64,000 nucleotides of DNA from Streptomyces endocoffeicus (GCF_016741935.1 NZ_JAERRG010000040.1:1-64000), one strand, 5' to 3'. Shown: positions 52,311-61,398, numbered from the stretch's first letter. Program-made: numbers and translations. The notes: generated by a model not told the origin, from the sequence alone.

Positions 52311-53672
52311 ATGTCCAGCGCGACCTCGTCCAACGGGCGTCATCGCAAAGCCAAACCCATGAGCCTCGCCGTGCGCCGCGCGTTCATCATCGCGGCCGTC
52401 CCGGTCACGGGCGCGCTGCTGTCCGCTCCGTCCGCGCTCGCCGCCGACAAGAGCACCAAGACCACCACGACGGCTCAGTCCGTGGCCGCCGACGGGCTCG
52501 ATGCCACCGAGGGGCTGGACCCCGCCGAGCAGCGGATCGCGGAGAACCTCAACACCCGCGCGCAGAACCCGAATCTCGGCGACACCTTCAGCGGCATCGT
52601 GCTGGACTCCGCGTCCGACAAGGTCATCTGGGGGCATGACGCCGACACCGCGCTGATGCCCGCGTCCAACACCAAACTGGCCACCGCCACGGCGGCGCTG
52701 ACCGTGCTCGGCCCCGAGCACCGGTTCACCACCAAGGTGGTCTACGGCGACGGCACGCTCACCCTCATCGGTGGCGGCGACCGCATGCTGACCACCGCCG
52801 ATCTCACCGAGCTCGCCAAGACGGCCGCCGCCGGCGTGAAGCTCGGGGGCCTGGACTCGGTGAAGGTCCGCATCGACGACAGCCTCTTCCCCGAGCCGAC
52901 CCTCGCCACCGGCTGGAACGACTCCTACTACGACGACCAGGTGTCGCCGGTGCGCTCCCTGGTGGTGGACGGCAAGCTGTCCGCGGACACCTCCATCGAC
53001 GCGGGGAAGGTCTTCGCCAAGCAACTCGCCGACCAGGGCGTCACCGTCGACGGCGAGGTCACCCGCGGCACGGCCTCGGCGACGGACGTCCCGGTGGGAC
53101 AGCACCTGTCCCCCACACTGTCCGAGACGATCAAGAAGATGCTCAAGAAGAGCGACAACGACATCGCCGAGACGGTGCTGCGCATGACCGCGCTCGGCGC
53201 CGGCCGGCCCGCCACCTACGAGGACGGCACGGCCGTGGTGCGGGACGTCCTCAGCCGCCACTACGGGGTCTCGATGGCCAACTTCGAGATCCACGACGGC
53301 AGCGGGCTCTCCCGCGCGAACCGCATCCCGGCGCGGACCGTGGCGGACATCCTCGACCTGGTCACCGACCCGCGCTACAGCGGCCTGCTGCGCTCCATCG
53401 ACGAGGGCCTGCCCGTGGCGGGCGAGGCGGGCAGCACCCTGGGCCCCGAGTGGGGCCGCTTCGACACCCAGGACTCCCAGTGCGCCGTCGGCCAGGTCAA
53501 GGCCAAGACGGGCACGCTGACCGGCGCCATCGCGCTCAGCGGCCTGACGAAGGCGGAGGACGGCCGGTGGAAGGTCTTCTCCTTCATCGAGAACCAGTCC
53601 TCCGCCGACCCGGCCGCCACCAAGGACACCCTCGACGGCCTCGCCGCCACGGTCAACGGCTGCTGGGCGTAG
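52311..53672 (+). CDS. dacB: D-alanyl-D-alanine carboxypeptidase/endopeptidase (S13, PBP4 type)
   Basis: A 453-residue exported class C penicillin-binding protein. Signal peptide ends near PSALAADK. Motifs: Ser119-Asn-Thr-Lys122, Ser281-Asp-Asn283 and Lys399-Thr-Gly401, all complete. The large insert between SxxK and SDN is typical for PBP4/DacB. It hydrolyses D-Ala-D-Ala ends or cross-links of peptidoglycan. The second PBP within 3 kb, but of a different family from the S11 protein. Confidence 0.92.
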   Translation: MSSATSSNGRHRKAKPMSLAVRRAFIIAAVPVTGALLSAPSALAADKSTKTTTTAQSVAADGLDATEGLDPAEQRIAENLNTRAQNPNLGDTFSGIVLDSASDKVIWGHDADTALMPASNTKLATATAALTVLGPEHRFTTKVVYGDGTLTLIGGGDRMLTTADLTELAKTAAAGVKLGGLDSVKVRIDDSLFPEPTLATGWNDSYYDDQVSPVRSLVVDGKLSADTSIDAGKVFAKQLADQGVTVDGEVTRGTASATDVPVGQHLSPTLSETIKKMLKKSDNDIAETVLRMTALGAGRPATYEDGTAVVRDVLSRHYGVSMANFEIHDGSGLSRANRIPARTVADILDLVTDPRYSGLLRSIDEGLPVAGEAGSTLGPEWGRFDTQDSQCAVGQVKAKTGTLTGAIALSGLTKAEDGRWKVFSFIENQSSADPAATKDTLDGLAATVNGCWA

Positions 53673-53679
53673 CCGCGTA

Positions 53680-53724
53680 GGCCACCGCCGAGTCCCCGGC
53701 TCCGCGGGTCACCCGGCGGTGGCC
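53680..53724. terminator. Inverted repeat at convergent gene ends
   Basis: GGCCACCGCCG (53680-53690) and CGGCGGTGGCC (53714-53724) are perfectly complementary. The right arm is inside the last codons of the SDR gene. The 23-nt loop has further pairing potential. Confidence 0.65.
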
Positions 53725-54449
53725 TGCGCGGCCGGGGGCTCGGGGTGGAACTGCTCGACGCGGTCGCGCTTGGTGTACATGTCCCAGTAGTGCGCGGCGA
53801 GGTCGTCCGGGTCGGCGACCGGGAAGTTCGCGAGCGCTTCGGCGTCGGCCGAGGCCAGGGCGGCCGACTCCGCGATCTCGCTGCGCTCGATCAGGGCCCC
53901 GATAGTGAGGGTGCCCGCGTAGACGCCGGTGTCGGCGAGTTCACCGTTGAGCGAGTACAGATAGTTGCGGGCGGCGGCCATCACCGGGCCCACGCCGCTG
54001 AGGTGGGGTATCGGCTGCGCCGCCGAGTAGCCCTGGGTCAGCAGGAAGGCGCCGTCGCCGCGCTCGGTCCACTCCGGCAGCACGGCGCGGACCACCTCCA
54101 CCGGGGTGAGCAGGAGCAGCGGGATCAAACCCTCCAGGGTGGCCGCGTCCAGCCGAGTGGCGGCGGTGAAGCCCTGGTCACCGCTGATCGGCCCGTATTC
54201 GATGGCATCGATCCGGCCGAAGCGGTCGCGGATGGCCGCGACCAGGGCGGGCGCCTCGGCGGGGATCGACAGATCGGCGGAGAAGGCGGCCGCCTCGATG
54301 CCCTCACCGGCGAGCCGCTCGACGAGCCCGTCCAGGCGGTCCTTGCGGCGCGCCACCAGGGCGACCCGGAAGCCTTCACGCCCGAACCGGCGGGCCACGG
54401 ACACACCGAGACCGGTACCGGCCCCGAAGACGGCGATCACTTTGGACAT
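53709..54449 (-). CDS. Short-chain dehydrogenase-like protein lacking the catalytic Tyr-x3-Lys
   Basis: A 246-residue SDR fold protein. The cofactor motif is FGAGTGLGVSVARRF and the RRKDRLDGL segment suggests NADP(H). Where SDRs have Tyr-x-x-x-Lys, this protein reads LSGVGPVMAAARNYLYSL, so the standard proton donor is absent. It may be a divergent reductase using another residue or a cofactor-binding regulator. It is divergent from a TetR gene, and the shared region holds two TetR-type operators, so its expression is probably repressed until a ligand appears. Confidence 0.85.
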   Translation of the reverse strand: MSKVIAVFGAGTGLGVSVARRFGREGFRVALVARRKDRLDGLVERLAGEGIEAAAFSADLSIPAEAPALVAAIRDRFGRIDAIEYGPISGDQGFTAATRLDAATLEGLIPLLLLTPVEVVRAVLPEWTERGDGAFLLTQGYSAAQPIPHLSGVGPVMAAARNYLYSLNGELADTGVYAGTLTIGALIERSEIAESAALASADAEALANFPVADPDDLAAHYWDMYTKRDRVEQFHPEPPAAQATAG

Positions 54450-54518
54450 GGGGGCTCTCCTTTGGATCAGTGATGAATCAGTTTTGGAGCAGCTTTGGAT
54501 CCCTTTGGATCAGCTAAC

Positions 54519-54534
54519 TTGACCAGCGGGTCAA
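54519..54534. promoter_or_regulatory. TetR operator half-site pair 1
   Basis: TTGACC-AGCG-GGTCAA (54519-54534), a perfect 6-bp inverted repeat with 4-nt centre, 43 bp from site 2. Confidence 0.78.
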
Positions 54535-54558
54535 CTTATGTCGTCGACGGTAACATGA

Positions 54559-54580
54559 AACTTGACCGCAGGGTCAAGTT
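54559..54580. promoter_or_regulatory. TetR operator, perfect palindrome 2
   Basis: AACTTGACC (54559-54567), spacer GCAG, GGTCAAGTT (54572-54580): a perfect 9-bp inverted repeat. Same core as site 1 and on the same helical face (43 bp is close to four turns). Confidence 0.85.
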
Positions 54581-54640
54581 AGTTCCGCGGGAGGATGCGA
54601 CCATGGGGGACGCCACGCCAGGACCAGGAGGAACGACCGG

Positions 54641-55273
54641 ATGCGGGCCGACGCGCAACGAAACGCGGAGAAGCTGCGGGCAGCCGCCGCCGAGCTGTTC
54701 CAGGAACGCGGCCTCCACGTACCGCTGAAGGAGATCGCCCGGCGGGCCGGGGTGAGCCACGGAACGCTCTACAACCTCTTCGGCACCCGTGAGGCGCTCA
54801 TCGACGAGGTGGTGACCGACCTGGCGGCCGAACGCCTCGAGGAGATCGCCGAGCGGGCCCTGTCCCGCGAGGACGCCTGGGAGGGGTTCGCGTACTACAT
54901 CGAGGGGCTCTGCCGGATACAGGCCGTCGATCCGGCGGTCGCCGATGTGGTCGGGGGCCACTACCCGGGCGCCGAACGCCTCATGGCCGTCTGCGGCCGG
55001 ACGCTGGACGCCGCAAAGCGCATCATCGAGCGGGCCCAGGACGCGGGTGCGCTACGCCCCGACTTCACCACCGAGGACCTGGTGTTCGTCCTCGGCTCCA
55101 ACTCCGTGCTGGCCCGAGCCACCCCCCGCACGGCCCCTGACGCCTGGCGCCGCAATATCGCCTTCCTCCTCGACGGACTGCGCACCGAGGCCGCCCGACA
55201 GCCACTTCCCGTGGGCCCGCTCACCCCGGATCAGGTCTACGAGGTGATGGAGAACCTCACGGGTCGGCGATAG
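54641..55273 (+). CDS. TetR-family regulator of the divergent SDR gene
   Basis: A 210-residue TetR protein. HTH: HVPLKEIARRAGVSHGTLYN then LFGTREALIDEV. The C-terminal domain matches no effector class I can name. ATG at 54641 follows AGGAGG with spacing of several bases. The two TTGACC palindromes lie 60-120 bp upstream, between it and the SDR gene, the standard layout of TetR autoregulation with a divergent target. Confidence 0.9.
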   Translation: MRADAQRNAEKLRAAAAELFQERGLHVPLKEIARRAGVSHGTLYNLFGTREALIDEVVTDLAAERLEEIAERALSREDAWEGFAYYIEGLCRIQAVDPAVADVVGGHYPGAERLMAVCGRTLDAAKRIIERAQDAGALRPDFTTEDLVFVLGSNSVLARATPRTAPDAWRRNIAFLLDGLRTEAARQPLPVGPLTPDQVYEVMENLTGRR

Positions 55274-55301
55274 CCGGGCCGACCTGCCTGGAGCCTCCGG
55301 G

Positions 55302-55961
55302 TCACGCCCGCAGGTAGGCGAGGACCGCGAGCACCCTGCGATGTGTCTCCTCCGCCGGAGGAAGGTCCAGCTTGGTGAGGATGCTGCCGATGTGCTTGCC
55401 CACGGCCGCCTCGGACACGACCAGCGCACGGGCGATGGCGCCGTTCGACTTGCCCTCCGCGATCAGTCCCAGCACCTCCCGCTCCCGCGCGGTGAGCCGC
55501 TCCAGCGGATCGCGGCGTCGGCGCAGCAACTGGCGTACCACCTCGGGGTCGACGACGGTGCCACCGTCCGCGACCTCGCACAGGGCGGCCACGAAGTCCG
55601 CCACCTGCCCGACCCGGTCCTTCAGCAAATAGCCGACGCCCGTGCCGTCACCGGAGTCCAGCAGTTCCGAGGCGTACGTCCGCTGCACATACTGGCTGAG
55701 GACCAGGACGGGCAGCGTGGGCCGTGTCTCGCGCAGCCGCACCGCCGCGTGCAGGCCCTCGTCCTGGAACCCCGGGGGCATCCGCACATCCGTCAGGACG
55801 ATGTCGGGAGCGTGTTCCCCGACCGCGGCGAGCAGTGCGGGGGCGTCGCCGACGGCCGCGACGACGTCGTGGCCGCAGCGGCCGAGCAGGCCGATGAGCC
55901 CCTCCCGCAGCAGCACGCTGTCCTCGGCCAGTACTACGCGGAGCGGTCGGTCCGTACGCAA
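55302..55961 (-). CDS. NarL/FixJ-type response regulator
   Basis: A 219-residue response regulator: receiver domain with phosphoacceptor Asp58 (DIVLTDVRMPP) and acidic pair in LAEDS; LuxR HTH LTAREREVLGLIAEGKSNGA then VSEAAVGKHIGSIL. The start is most likely TTG at 55961 with GGAG 7 nt upstream, overlapping the sensor gene by 28 bp, so they are translationally coupled. It probably controls the divergent ABC exporter. Confidence 0.92.
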   Translation of the reverse strand: MRTDRPLRVVLAEDSVLLREGLIGLLGRCGHDVVAAVGDAPALLAAVGEHAPDIVLTDVRMPPGFQDEGLHAAVRLRETRPTLPVLVLSQYVQRTYASELLDSGDGTGVGYLLKDRVGQVADFVAALCEVADGGTVVDPEVVRQLLRRRRDPLERLTAREREVLGLIAEGKSNGAIARALVVSEAAVGKHIGSILTKLDLPPAEETHRRVLAVLAYLRA

Positions 55962-57223
55962 GGAATCTCCACACGCAACAGGGTCGGTCCGCCCGGCGGG
56001 CTGGACAGGGAGATTCTGCCATCCAGCGCCGAAACCCGGTCCGCGAGTCCGGTCAGGCCGGTTCCGGCGCCGGTGTCCGCACCGCCCCGGCCGTTGTCGC
56101 GCACCTGGAGGAACAGCCGTCCGTCCCGGTGTTCTCCGCTCACCTCCGCGCGGCTCGCCCCGCTGTGCCTGGCGACGTTGGTGAGGGCCTCGCGGACGAC
56201 GAAGTACGCGGCGGCCTCGACCGCTTGGGGCAGCCGTCCGGACAGGGCCAGCGCCACGTCCACGGGGATCGCGGAGCGGTCCGCGGCGTCGGCGACGGCC
56301 GCGGGGAGGCCGTGGTCCGAAAGGACCTTGGGGTGGATGCCGCGGATGAGTTCGCGCAGCTCCGCGAGCACCTGGTCCGCCTCCTGGTGGGCCTTCGCGA
56401 GCTGCTCGGCGACCGGCCCGGGAGGGGCGTCCAGGCGGGCCAGGCCGAGCGTCATCGTCAGTCCCACCAGCCGCTGCTGCGCCCCGTCGTGCAGATCGCG
56501 CTCGATGCGCCGCCGTTCCGCCTCGAAGGCGTCCACCAGCCGGAGGCGGGAACGGGTCAACTCGACGACCCTCGTGCCCAGTTCGGCCTCGTACGGAGCG
56601 ATCAGCAACCGCGTCAGTCCGGCCCGGGCGCCGGCCACCACCCCCAGGGCATAGGCGCCCAGCATCAGAAGCGCCACACCGAGGACGGCGATGCCGAAGG
56701 CGGCCGGCCAGGTGGTGACCGTCCACTGCTTGAGCACCTTGATCTCCTGGCCCCCGCCGACCGCGGCCATCAGCAGCGGGGTCGCGACCATGGACAGTGG
56801 GCAGAGCAGGGCGACGGCGACGACGAGCGCGTCGACCGGCCACAGCACCACCGCGAACAGCAGGGCGTGACCCAGCTCCCGCCACGTCGCCCGCTCCCTC
56901 ATGCGCGTGGTCAGCCAGGCCCGGAGGCCGGGGGCGAGGGGCGCCCGGTGCGGGTCGAGGGCGGGGTCCGCGTCGATCAGGCGCATCCGGTGGCGCTCCA
57001 CCCAGGCCACCGGGATTCCGGCGAGGGCCGCGAGGACGAACAGCGGGATCCCCACCAGCACGAGGGCGAGAACGGCTCCGGCCGCCGCCGTGGCCGCGAT
57101 CACCACGAGCGCGACGGCTCCGGTCACGGCTCCGGTGAGCAGGTATCCGGCGGAGCGCCACGGCCACGACGACAGCAGGAAGCCCGGTCCGGACATGGCG
57201 TGCCACACGTTCCGCGGGTGCAT
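55934..57223 (-). CDS. Sensor histidine kinase (NarL-type partner)
   Basis: A membrane sensor kinase of about 429 residues. Several hydrophobic helices lie in the first ~200 residues (for example ALVVIAATAAAGAVLALVLV). The HisKA_3 dimerisation motif is ERDLHDGAQQRL with His245; the ATPase N box is REALTNVARHSGA and the G box DNGRGG. Start at ATG 57223 or GTG 57232, both weak. Organised as sensor-regulator with divergent ABC transporter, a pattern common for drug or cell-envelope stress. Confidence 0.9.
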   Translation of the reverse strand: MHPRNVWHAMSGPGFLLSSWPWRSAGYLLTGAVTGAVALVVIAATAAAGAVLALVLVGIPLFVLAALAGIPVAWVERHRMRLIDADPALDPHRAPLAPGLRAWLTTRMRERATWRELGHALLFAVVLWPVDALVVAVALLCPLSMVATPLLMAAVGGGQEIKVLKQWTVTTWPAAFGIAVLGVALLMLGAYALGVVAGARAGLTRLLIAPYEAELGTRVVELTRSRLRLVDAFEAERRRIERDLHDGAQQRLVGLTMTLGLARLDAPPGPVAEQLAKAHQEADQVLAELRELIRGIHPKVLSDHGLPAAVADAADRSAIPVDVALALSGRLPQAVEAAAYFVVREALTNVARHSGASRAEVSGEHRDGRLFLQVRDNGRGGADTGAGTGLTGLADRVSALDGRISLSSPPGGPTLLRVEIPCVRTDRSA

Positions 57224-57399
57224 GGAGCTCACCGTAGAAGGCCCCGCACCGCCGGTGCCATCGGGCCAGGGAGTCCTTCGGGGGTATGCCTGGCCCTACC
57301 CCAGGTCTCGCCCCTGCCGTACTGCGGCGCGGTGCCCCCACGCGGTTTCGTGAGGTCACCGAAGAGAAGAGCCACGGCGACACCACGGGGTGGGGACAG

Positions 57400-58137
57400 A
57401 TGAACGATGACGTGATCCAGTTGCGTTCCGTCAGCAGACGCTACGGTGCGGGCAATGGGGCGGTGACGGCGCTCGACGACGTCTCGCTGGCGTTCCCCAG
57501 GGGATCGTTCACCGCCGTCATGGGCCCCTCGGGGTCCGGCAAGTCGACGCTGTTGCAGTGCGCCGCGGGGCTGGACCGCCCCACATCGGGGTCGGTCACC
57601 GTGGCCGGGACCGAGCTGACGAAGCTGAGCGAGACCGGGCTGACCCTGCTGCGCCGCCGGCGCGTCGGGTTCGTGTTCCAGGCGTTCAACCTGCTGCCGT
57701 CCCTGACCGCGGAGCAGAACGTGACACTGCCCCTGCGCCTCGCCGGCCACCGCCCCGCCAAGGCCCGGGTGCGTGAGGTGCTCCAGCAGGTCGGGCTCGG
57801 CGAGCGGGCGCGGCACCGGCCGGCGGAGCTGTCCGGCGGTCAGCAGCAGCGCGTCGCCCTGGCCCGCGCCCTGATCACCCGGCCCGATGTGCTCTTCGGC
57901 GACGAACCGACCGGCGCCCTCGACTCGCGGACCGGCCATGAGGTGCTGACGTTGCTGCGTGGCATGGTCGACGGCGAGGGCCAGACGATCGTCATGGTCA
58001 CCCATGACCCGGTGGCCGCCTCCCGCGCCGACCGTGTGCTCTTCCTCGTCGACGGGCGGGTGAGCGGTGAGTTGGCCGGGGCCGGGGCCGACACCATCGC
58101 CGCGCACATGGCCACGCTGGAGGCCGTGCCGTGCTGA
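57400..58137 (+). CDS. ABC exporter ATP-binding protein (MacB/LolD type)
   Basis: A 245-residue ATPase. Walker A GPSGSGKST, Q loop FVFQAFNLLPSLTAEQN, signature LSGGQQQR, Walker B VLFGDEPTGALD, switch His in VMVTHDP. ATG at 57400 chosen for the conserved N-terminus; the longer frame is a shadow. It overlaps the permease start by 7 bp. Together they form an ATPase-FtsX-permease exporter controlled by the divergent two-component system. Confidence 0.94.
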   Translation: MNDDVIQLRSVSRRYGAGNGAVTALDDVSLAFPRGSFTAVMGPSGSGKSTLLQCAAGLDRPTSGSVTVAGTELTKLSETGLTLLRRRRVGFVFQAFNLLPSLTAEQNVTLPLRLAGHRPAKARVREVLQQVGLGERARHRPAELSGGQQQRVALARALITRPDVLFGDEPTGALDSRTGHEVLTLLRGMVDGEGQTIVMVTHDPVAASRADRVLFLVDGRVSGELAGAGADTIAAHMATLEAVPC

Positions 58138-60602
58138 GTGTCGCCCTGCGCACCCTGCGCACCCGCTGGGCCGCCTTCACCGGCAGCTTCGTCGCCCTCT
58201 CGCTGGGCGTCGCGCTGACCGCGGTGATGGGCCTGGCGCTCGCCTCGTCCCTGGACGCGCCCGGCCGCGGACCCGAGCGGTTCGCCGCCGCGCCGGTCGT
58301 GGTCAGGGGAGCCGACACCCTGCGGGTGGACACCTCGGCCGGGGTCCGGGTCCAGCGGCTCGCGCATCCGCGCGCCGTGCCCGCCGGGACCGTCGCGCGG
58401 CTGCGGAGGCTCGGCGCCGTCGTCACGGACCGGTCGTTCGCCGTACGGGCGCGGGGCGGGCCGGACGACCTGGTGGGGCACCCCTGGTCCACCGCCGCCT
58501 TCGCCCCGTACCGGATCGACGCGGGACGCCCGCCCCGCGCGGCCGACGAGGTCGTGGTCAGCGGGGACTGGACGAGGCCGGGGCAGCGCGTACGGACCGA
58601 CCGCGGCACCGTGCGGGTCGTCGGAACCGTCGCGGGGCGCGGCTTCGAGAACGCCGTGTTCTACACCGACGCACGCGCCGCCCGGCTGTCACCGATCAGC
58701 GTCCAGCTCGTCGTGGACGCCGACCCGGCGGCCGTACGCGAGGCGGTTCGCGGCGGCGTCCGGGTCCTCACCGGGCAGGGACGCCGCCACGCCGACCCCG
58801 ACCCGGACCGGGACCGCGAGGCCCTCGCGGCGATGAACGCGATGTTCGGCACGGCCGGGGGCGTCGCCGCCTTTGTGTCGGTGTTCGTGGTGGCCTCCAC
58901 CTTCGCGTTCGCGGTCGCCCAGCGGCGCCGGGAGTTCGGGCTGCTGCGCGTGGCGGGGGCGACCCCGGGCCAGATCCGCCGGATGGTCTTCGCCGAAGCG
59001 CTCGTGGTGGGTGTGCTCGCCTCGGCCACCGGCTGTCTGCTCGGCGCGTACGGTGCGCCACGGCTGGCCGGCCGGGTGGTCGACGGTGGCCTCGCACCGC
59101 GCTGGTTCACCATCGGCCACCATGTCTGGCCGTACCATCTGGCCTTCTGGACGGGGCTGTGCGTCGCGCTGTGCGGTGCGGCGGCCGCGTCCTGGCGGGC
59201 CGGCCGCACCGGCCCCGCCCAGGCGCTGCGCGAGGCGTCCGCGGACAGCGTGACGGGCGGGACGATGACCTGGGGCCGACGGCTGTCCGGCCTGGCCCTG
59301 CTGGTGACCGCCGCCGTGACACTGTGTCTGGCCCTGCTCACGGACCCGGGCGAGCTGCTGCACCGGAAGACCTATGTGAGCCGGCCGATGCTGCTGATCA
59401 GCGCGGTCGCGCTGCTCGCACCGGTGGCGGTGCGCCCGCTGACCCGGCTGATCGCCTGGCTCCCGGCCCGGCTGCCCGGTGCCGGCGGCATGCTGGTGCG
59501 GGAGAACGCCGCCGCCGGGGTGCGCCGCACGGCCGCGATCGCGGCGCCCGTACTGGTCACGGTCGCCCTCGCCGGTTCGCTCCTGTGCGCCACCGCGACG
59601 CTGAACCGGGCGCGGGCCACCGAGACCCGGCAGCGGACGGCCGCCGACTTCGTCATCACCCCGGCCGGGGGCGCGGGCTTCGATACGGCGGCGCTGCGCA
59701 GGCTGCGCGATGTGCCCGGTGTCGAGGTGTCCACGACCTCGTCGAGCGCCGTGTACGTCCTGGAGGACGGCGGATCGCTCCTCAAGTCCGACGCCCGCGC
59801 CGCCGACCCGGGCCCGCTCGCCGCCACGTCCCGACTGCCGATCGAGGCAGGGAGAGCGAGCGATCTCGACGACGGCTCGATCATCGTCAATGGCGAGTGG
59901 CAACGGCACACCGTGGGCGAGCAGGTGCGGGTGTGGCTCGGCGACGGCACGGAGAGGTCGCTGCGGATCGCCGCGGTGATGGCCACCGGCACCGGCGACA
60001 ACGGCGTCTACGTCACCCCGCGCAACGCCCCGGGCGCGACCGTGGACCGGGTCGACATCGCCCTGGCGCGCGGCGCCGACGCGGACGCAGCGGCCACCGG
60101 GCTGCGTGCGGCGGTGCGCACCACCGGCGGCCACGTCTTCGGCCACGTCTTCACCAAGGACCAATGGGTGAAGGCGAGTTACCCCGCGACCAACCGCACG
60201 ACCCGGCTCGGCTTCCTGCTGGTCCTCGGCATCGCCCTCCTCTACACGGGCATCTCCGTGGCCAACACCATGGTGATGGCGACCGCCGACCGCGTCCGCG
60301 ACCTGGCCGTGCTGCGCCTGGCCGGAGCCACCACCTGGCAGGTACTGCGGCTGGTGGGCGCCGAGGCGCTGACGGTGGTCGCGGTCGGCGCGGTCCTGGG
60401 GCTCCTGGTCACCGGGCTCAACCTGGCGGGCATGTGGAGCGCCCTGGCCCTGCTGTCGGTGCGGACCACGATCGACGTCCCCTGGACGGCCATCGGCGCG
60501 GCCGCGGCCGCCTGCACGGTACTCGCCGTGGTCTCGTCGGTCGCCCCCGCCGCGTTCGCCCTGCGCCACCGGGCGGTGACACTGGCGGGCCTGCGGGAGT
60601 GA
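58131..60602 (+). CDS. FtsX-like ABC permease (large, two-domain)
   Basis: An 823-residue membrane protein. An N-terminal helix (AAFTGSFVALSLGVALTAVM), extracytoplasmic domain, first FtsX core (FVSVFVVASTFAFAVAQRRR), additional helices, second extracytoplasmic domain and second FtsX core (FLLVLGIALLYTGISVANTM) fit the fused permease of the antibiotic/lipid export group. GTG at 58131 overlaps the ATPase stop. Confidence 0.9.
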   Translation: MLSVALRTLRTRWAAFTGSFVALSLGVALTAVMGLALASSLDAPGRGPERFAAAPVVVRGADTLRVDTSAGVRVQRLAHPRAVPAGTVARLRRLGAVVTDRSFAVRARGGPDDLVGHPWSTAAFAPYRIDAGRPPRAADEVVVSGDWTRPGQRVRTDRGTVRVVGTVAGRGFENAVFYTDARAARLSPISVQLVVDADPAAVREAVRGGVRVLTGQGRRHADPDPDRDREALAAMNAMFGTAGGVAAFVSVFVVASTFAFAVAQRRREFGLLRVAGATPGQIRRMVFAEALVVGVLASATGCLLGAYGAPRLAGRVVDGGLAPRWFTIGHHVWPYHLAFWTGLCVALCGAAAASWRAGRTGPAQALREASADSVTGGTMTWGRRLSGLALLVTAAVTLCLALLTDPGELLHRKTYVSRPMLLISAVALLAPVAVRPLTRLIAWLPARLPGAGGMLVRENAAAGVRRTAAIAAPVLVTVALAGSLLCATATLNRARATETRQRTAADFVITPAGGAGFDTAALRRLRDVPGVEVSTTSSSAVYVLEDGGSLLKSDARAADPGPLAATSRLPIEAGRASDLDDGSIIVNGEWQRHTVGEQVRVWLGDGTERSLRIAAVMATGTGDNGVYVTPRNAPGATVDRVDIALARGADADAAATGLRAAVRTTGGHVFGHVFTKDQWVKASYPATNRTTRLGFLLVLGIALLYTGISVANTMVMATADRVRDLAVLRLAGATTWQVLRLVGAEALTVVAVGAVLGLLVTGLNLAGMWSALALLSVRTTIDVPWTAIGAAAAACTVLAVVSSVAPAAFALRHRAVTLAGLRE

Positions 60603-60680
60603 CCGCGTCGGCCCAGCCCGCGTCAACTCACGTCCCCGCGTCAACTCACGGCGGCCCGCGTCGGTCCACGTCGGCCCACG
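60603..60680. repeat. Short direct repeats between convergent genes
   Basis: Repeats of CCGCGTCAACTCACG and of related GTCGGYCCACGTC units fill the 78-bp gap between the permease and YjbQ gene ends. No clear terminator hairpin. Confidence 0.6.
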
Positions 60681-61100
60681 TCAGCCCAGGAAGCTCAGCC
60701 GCACCTGGCGGTCGGGGTTGTCCCGGTTGGTGTCGACCAGGCACACCGACTGCCAGGTGCCCAACGCCAACCTGCCGCCGATGACCGGGATGGTGGCGTG
60801 CGGGGGTACGAACGCGGGGAGGACGTGGTCGCGGCCATGGCCGGGGCTGCCGTGGCGGTGGCGCCAGCGGTCGTCGGCGGGGAGGAGGTCACGGAGGGCG
60901 GAGAGCAGATCGGTGTCGCTGCCGGCGCCCGTCTCCAGGATGGCGATCCCGGCCGTGGCGTGCGGGACGAAGACGTTGAGCAGGCCGTCGCCGCCGTCCG
61001 CCACCTCGCGCAGATACGCCTCGCAGTCGGCGGTGAGGTCGGCGACGGTCTCGGTGGATCCGGTGGTGACGCTGATGGTGTGGGTACGGAATGTGCTCAT
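60681..61100 (-). CDS. YjbQ/UPF0047-family protein
   Basis: A 139-residue protein with the family motifs FVPHATAGIAILE and PPHATIPVIGGRLALGTWQ and the ending VCLVDTNRDNPDRQV. Members show weak thiamine phosphate synthase activity, physiological role open. The ATG at 61100 is chosen; the 19 residues encoded upstream are not conserved in style. Divergent from the sulfonate transport region. Confidence 0.9.
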   Translation of the reverse strand: MSTFRTHTISVTTGSTETVADLTADCEAYLREVADGGDGLLNVFVPHATAGIAILETGAGSDTDLLSALRDLLPADDRWRHRHGSPGHGRDHVLPAFVPPHATIPVIGGRLALGTWQSVCLVDTNRDNPDRQVRLSFLG

Positions 61101-61164
61101 GGGACCATCCTGATACGCCGTCGCGTAAAACTCCCGCAACAAAGGTCCGAGGGGCAAGACACCG

Positions 61165-61194
61165 TTGACCGGTTCCGGACGTCCTCGCTAGCTT
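61165..61194 (+). promoter_or_regulatory. Promoter of the leader peptide / ssu operon
   Basis: TTGACC (61165-61170), an 18-bp spacer and TAGCTT (61189-61194). The expected start site (~61201) is at the leader ATG (61202), so the transcript is probably leaderless; the GAGGG before the ATG is too close to act as ribosome site. Confidence 0.65.
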
Positions 61195-61201
61195 CGAGGG
61201 C

Positions 61202-61285
61202 ATGTCTACGTCAGCCCTGCTCACCACGCGCGGTCATATCGACCTGCTGCGGGTGGCGTCCGCCGCGTGTCCCGGCCTCCGCTGA
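61202..61285 (+). CDS. Cysteine-containing leader peptide of the sulfonate operon
   Basis: A 27-residue ORF including TTRGHIDLLRVASAACPGLR. The HIDLLRVASAAC core matches a widespread group of actinobacterial leader peptides found ahead of sulfur-assimilation and sulfonate ABC genes. A single Cys codon (TGT) near the end suits ribosome pausing when cysteinyl-tRNA is low. It lies 128 nt upstream of the permease gene with competing hairpins between. Confidence 0.82.
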   Translation: MSTSALLTTRGHIDLLRVASAACPGLR

Positions 61286-61330
61286 CCTTTCTCTCCCCCC
61301 GCCTCTCCGCCCCCTCGCCTCGGTCCCGTT

Positions 61331-61398
61331 CCGCCGTACCGTGCTGATCGTCGTGTCGTACGGCGGGTACGGGCCTGTACGGGCGTCGCGGCGTACCC
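61331..61398 (+). promoter_or_regulatory. Competing hairpins of a putative attenuator
   Basis: Hairpin A: CCGCCGTA (61331-61338) with TACGGCGG (61359-61366). Hairpin B: GGGTACG (61365-61371) with CGTACCC (61392-61398). They share bases 61365-61366, so formation of one weakens the other. Hairpin B ends just before the GGAG (61405-61408) of the permease gene. Either could respond to leader translation. Confidence 0.5.

Noticed and set aside
52246..52356. Small ORF starting ATG GCT AAA before the PBP4 gene
   Set aside because: It overlaps the real gene start in another frame and lacks a ribosome site and codon bias.
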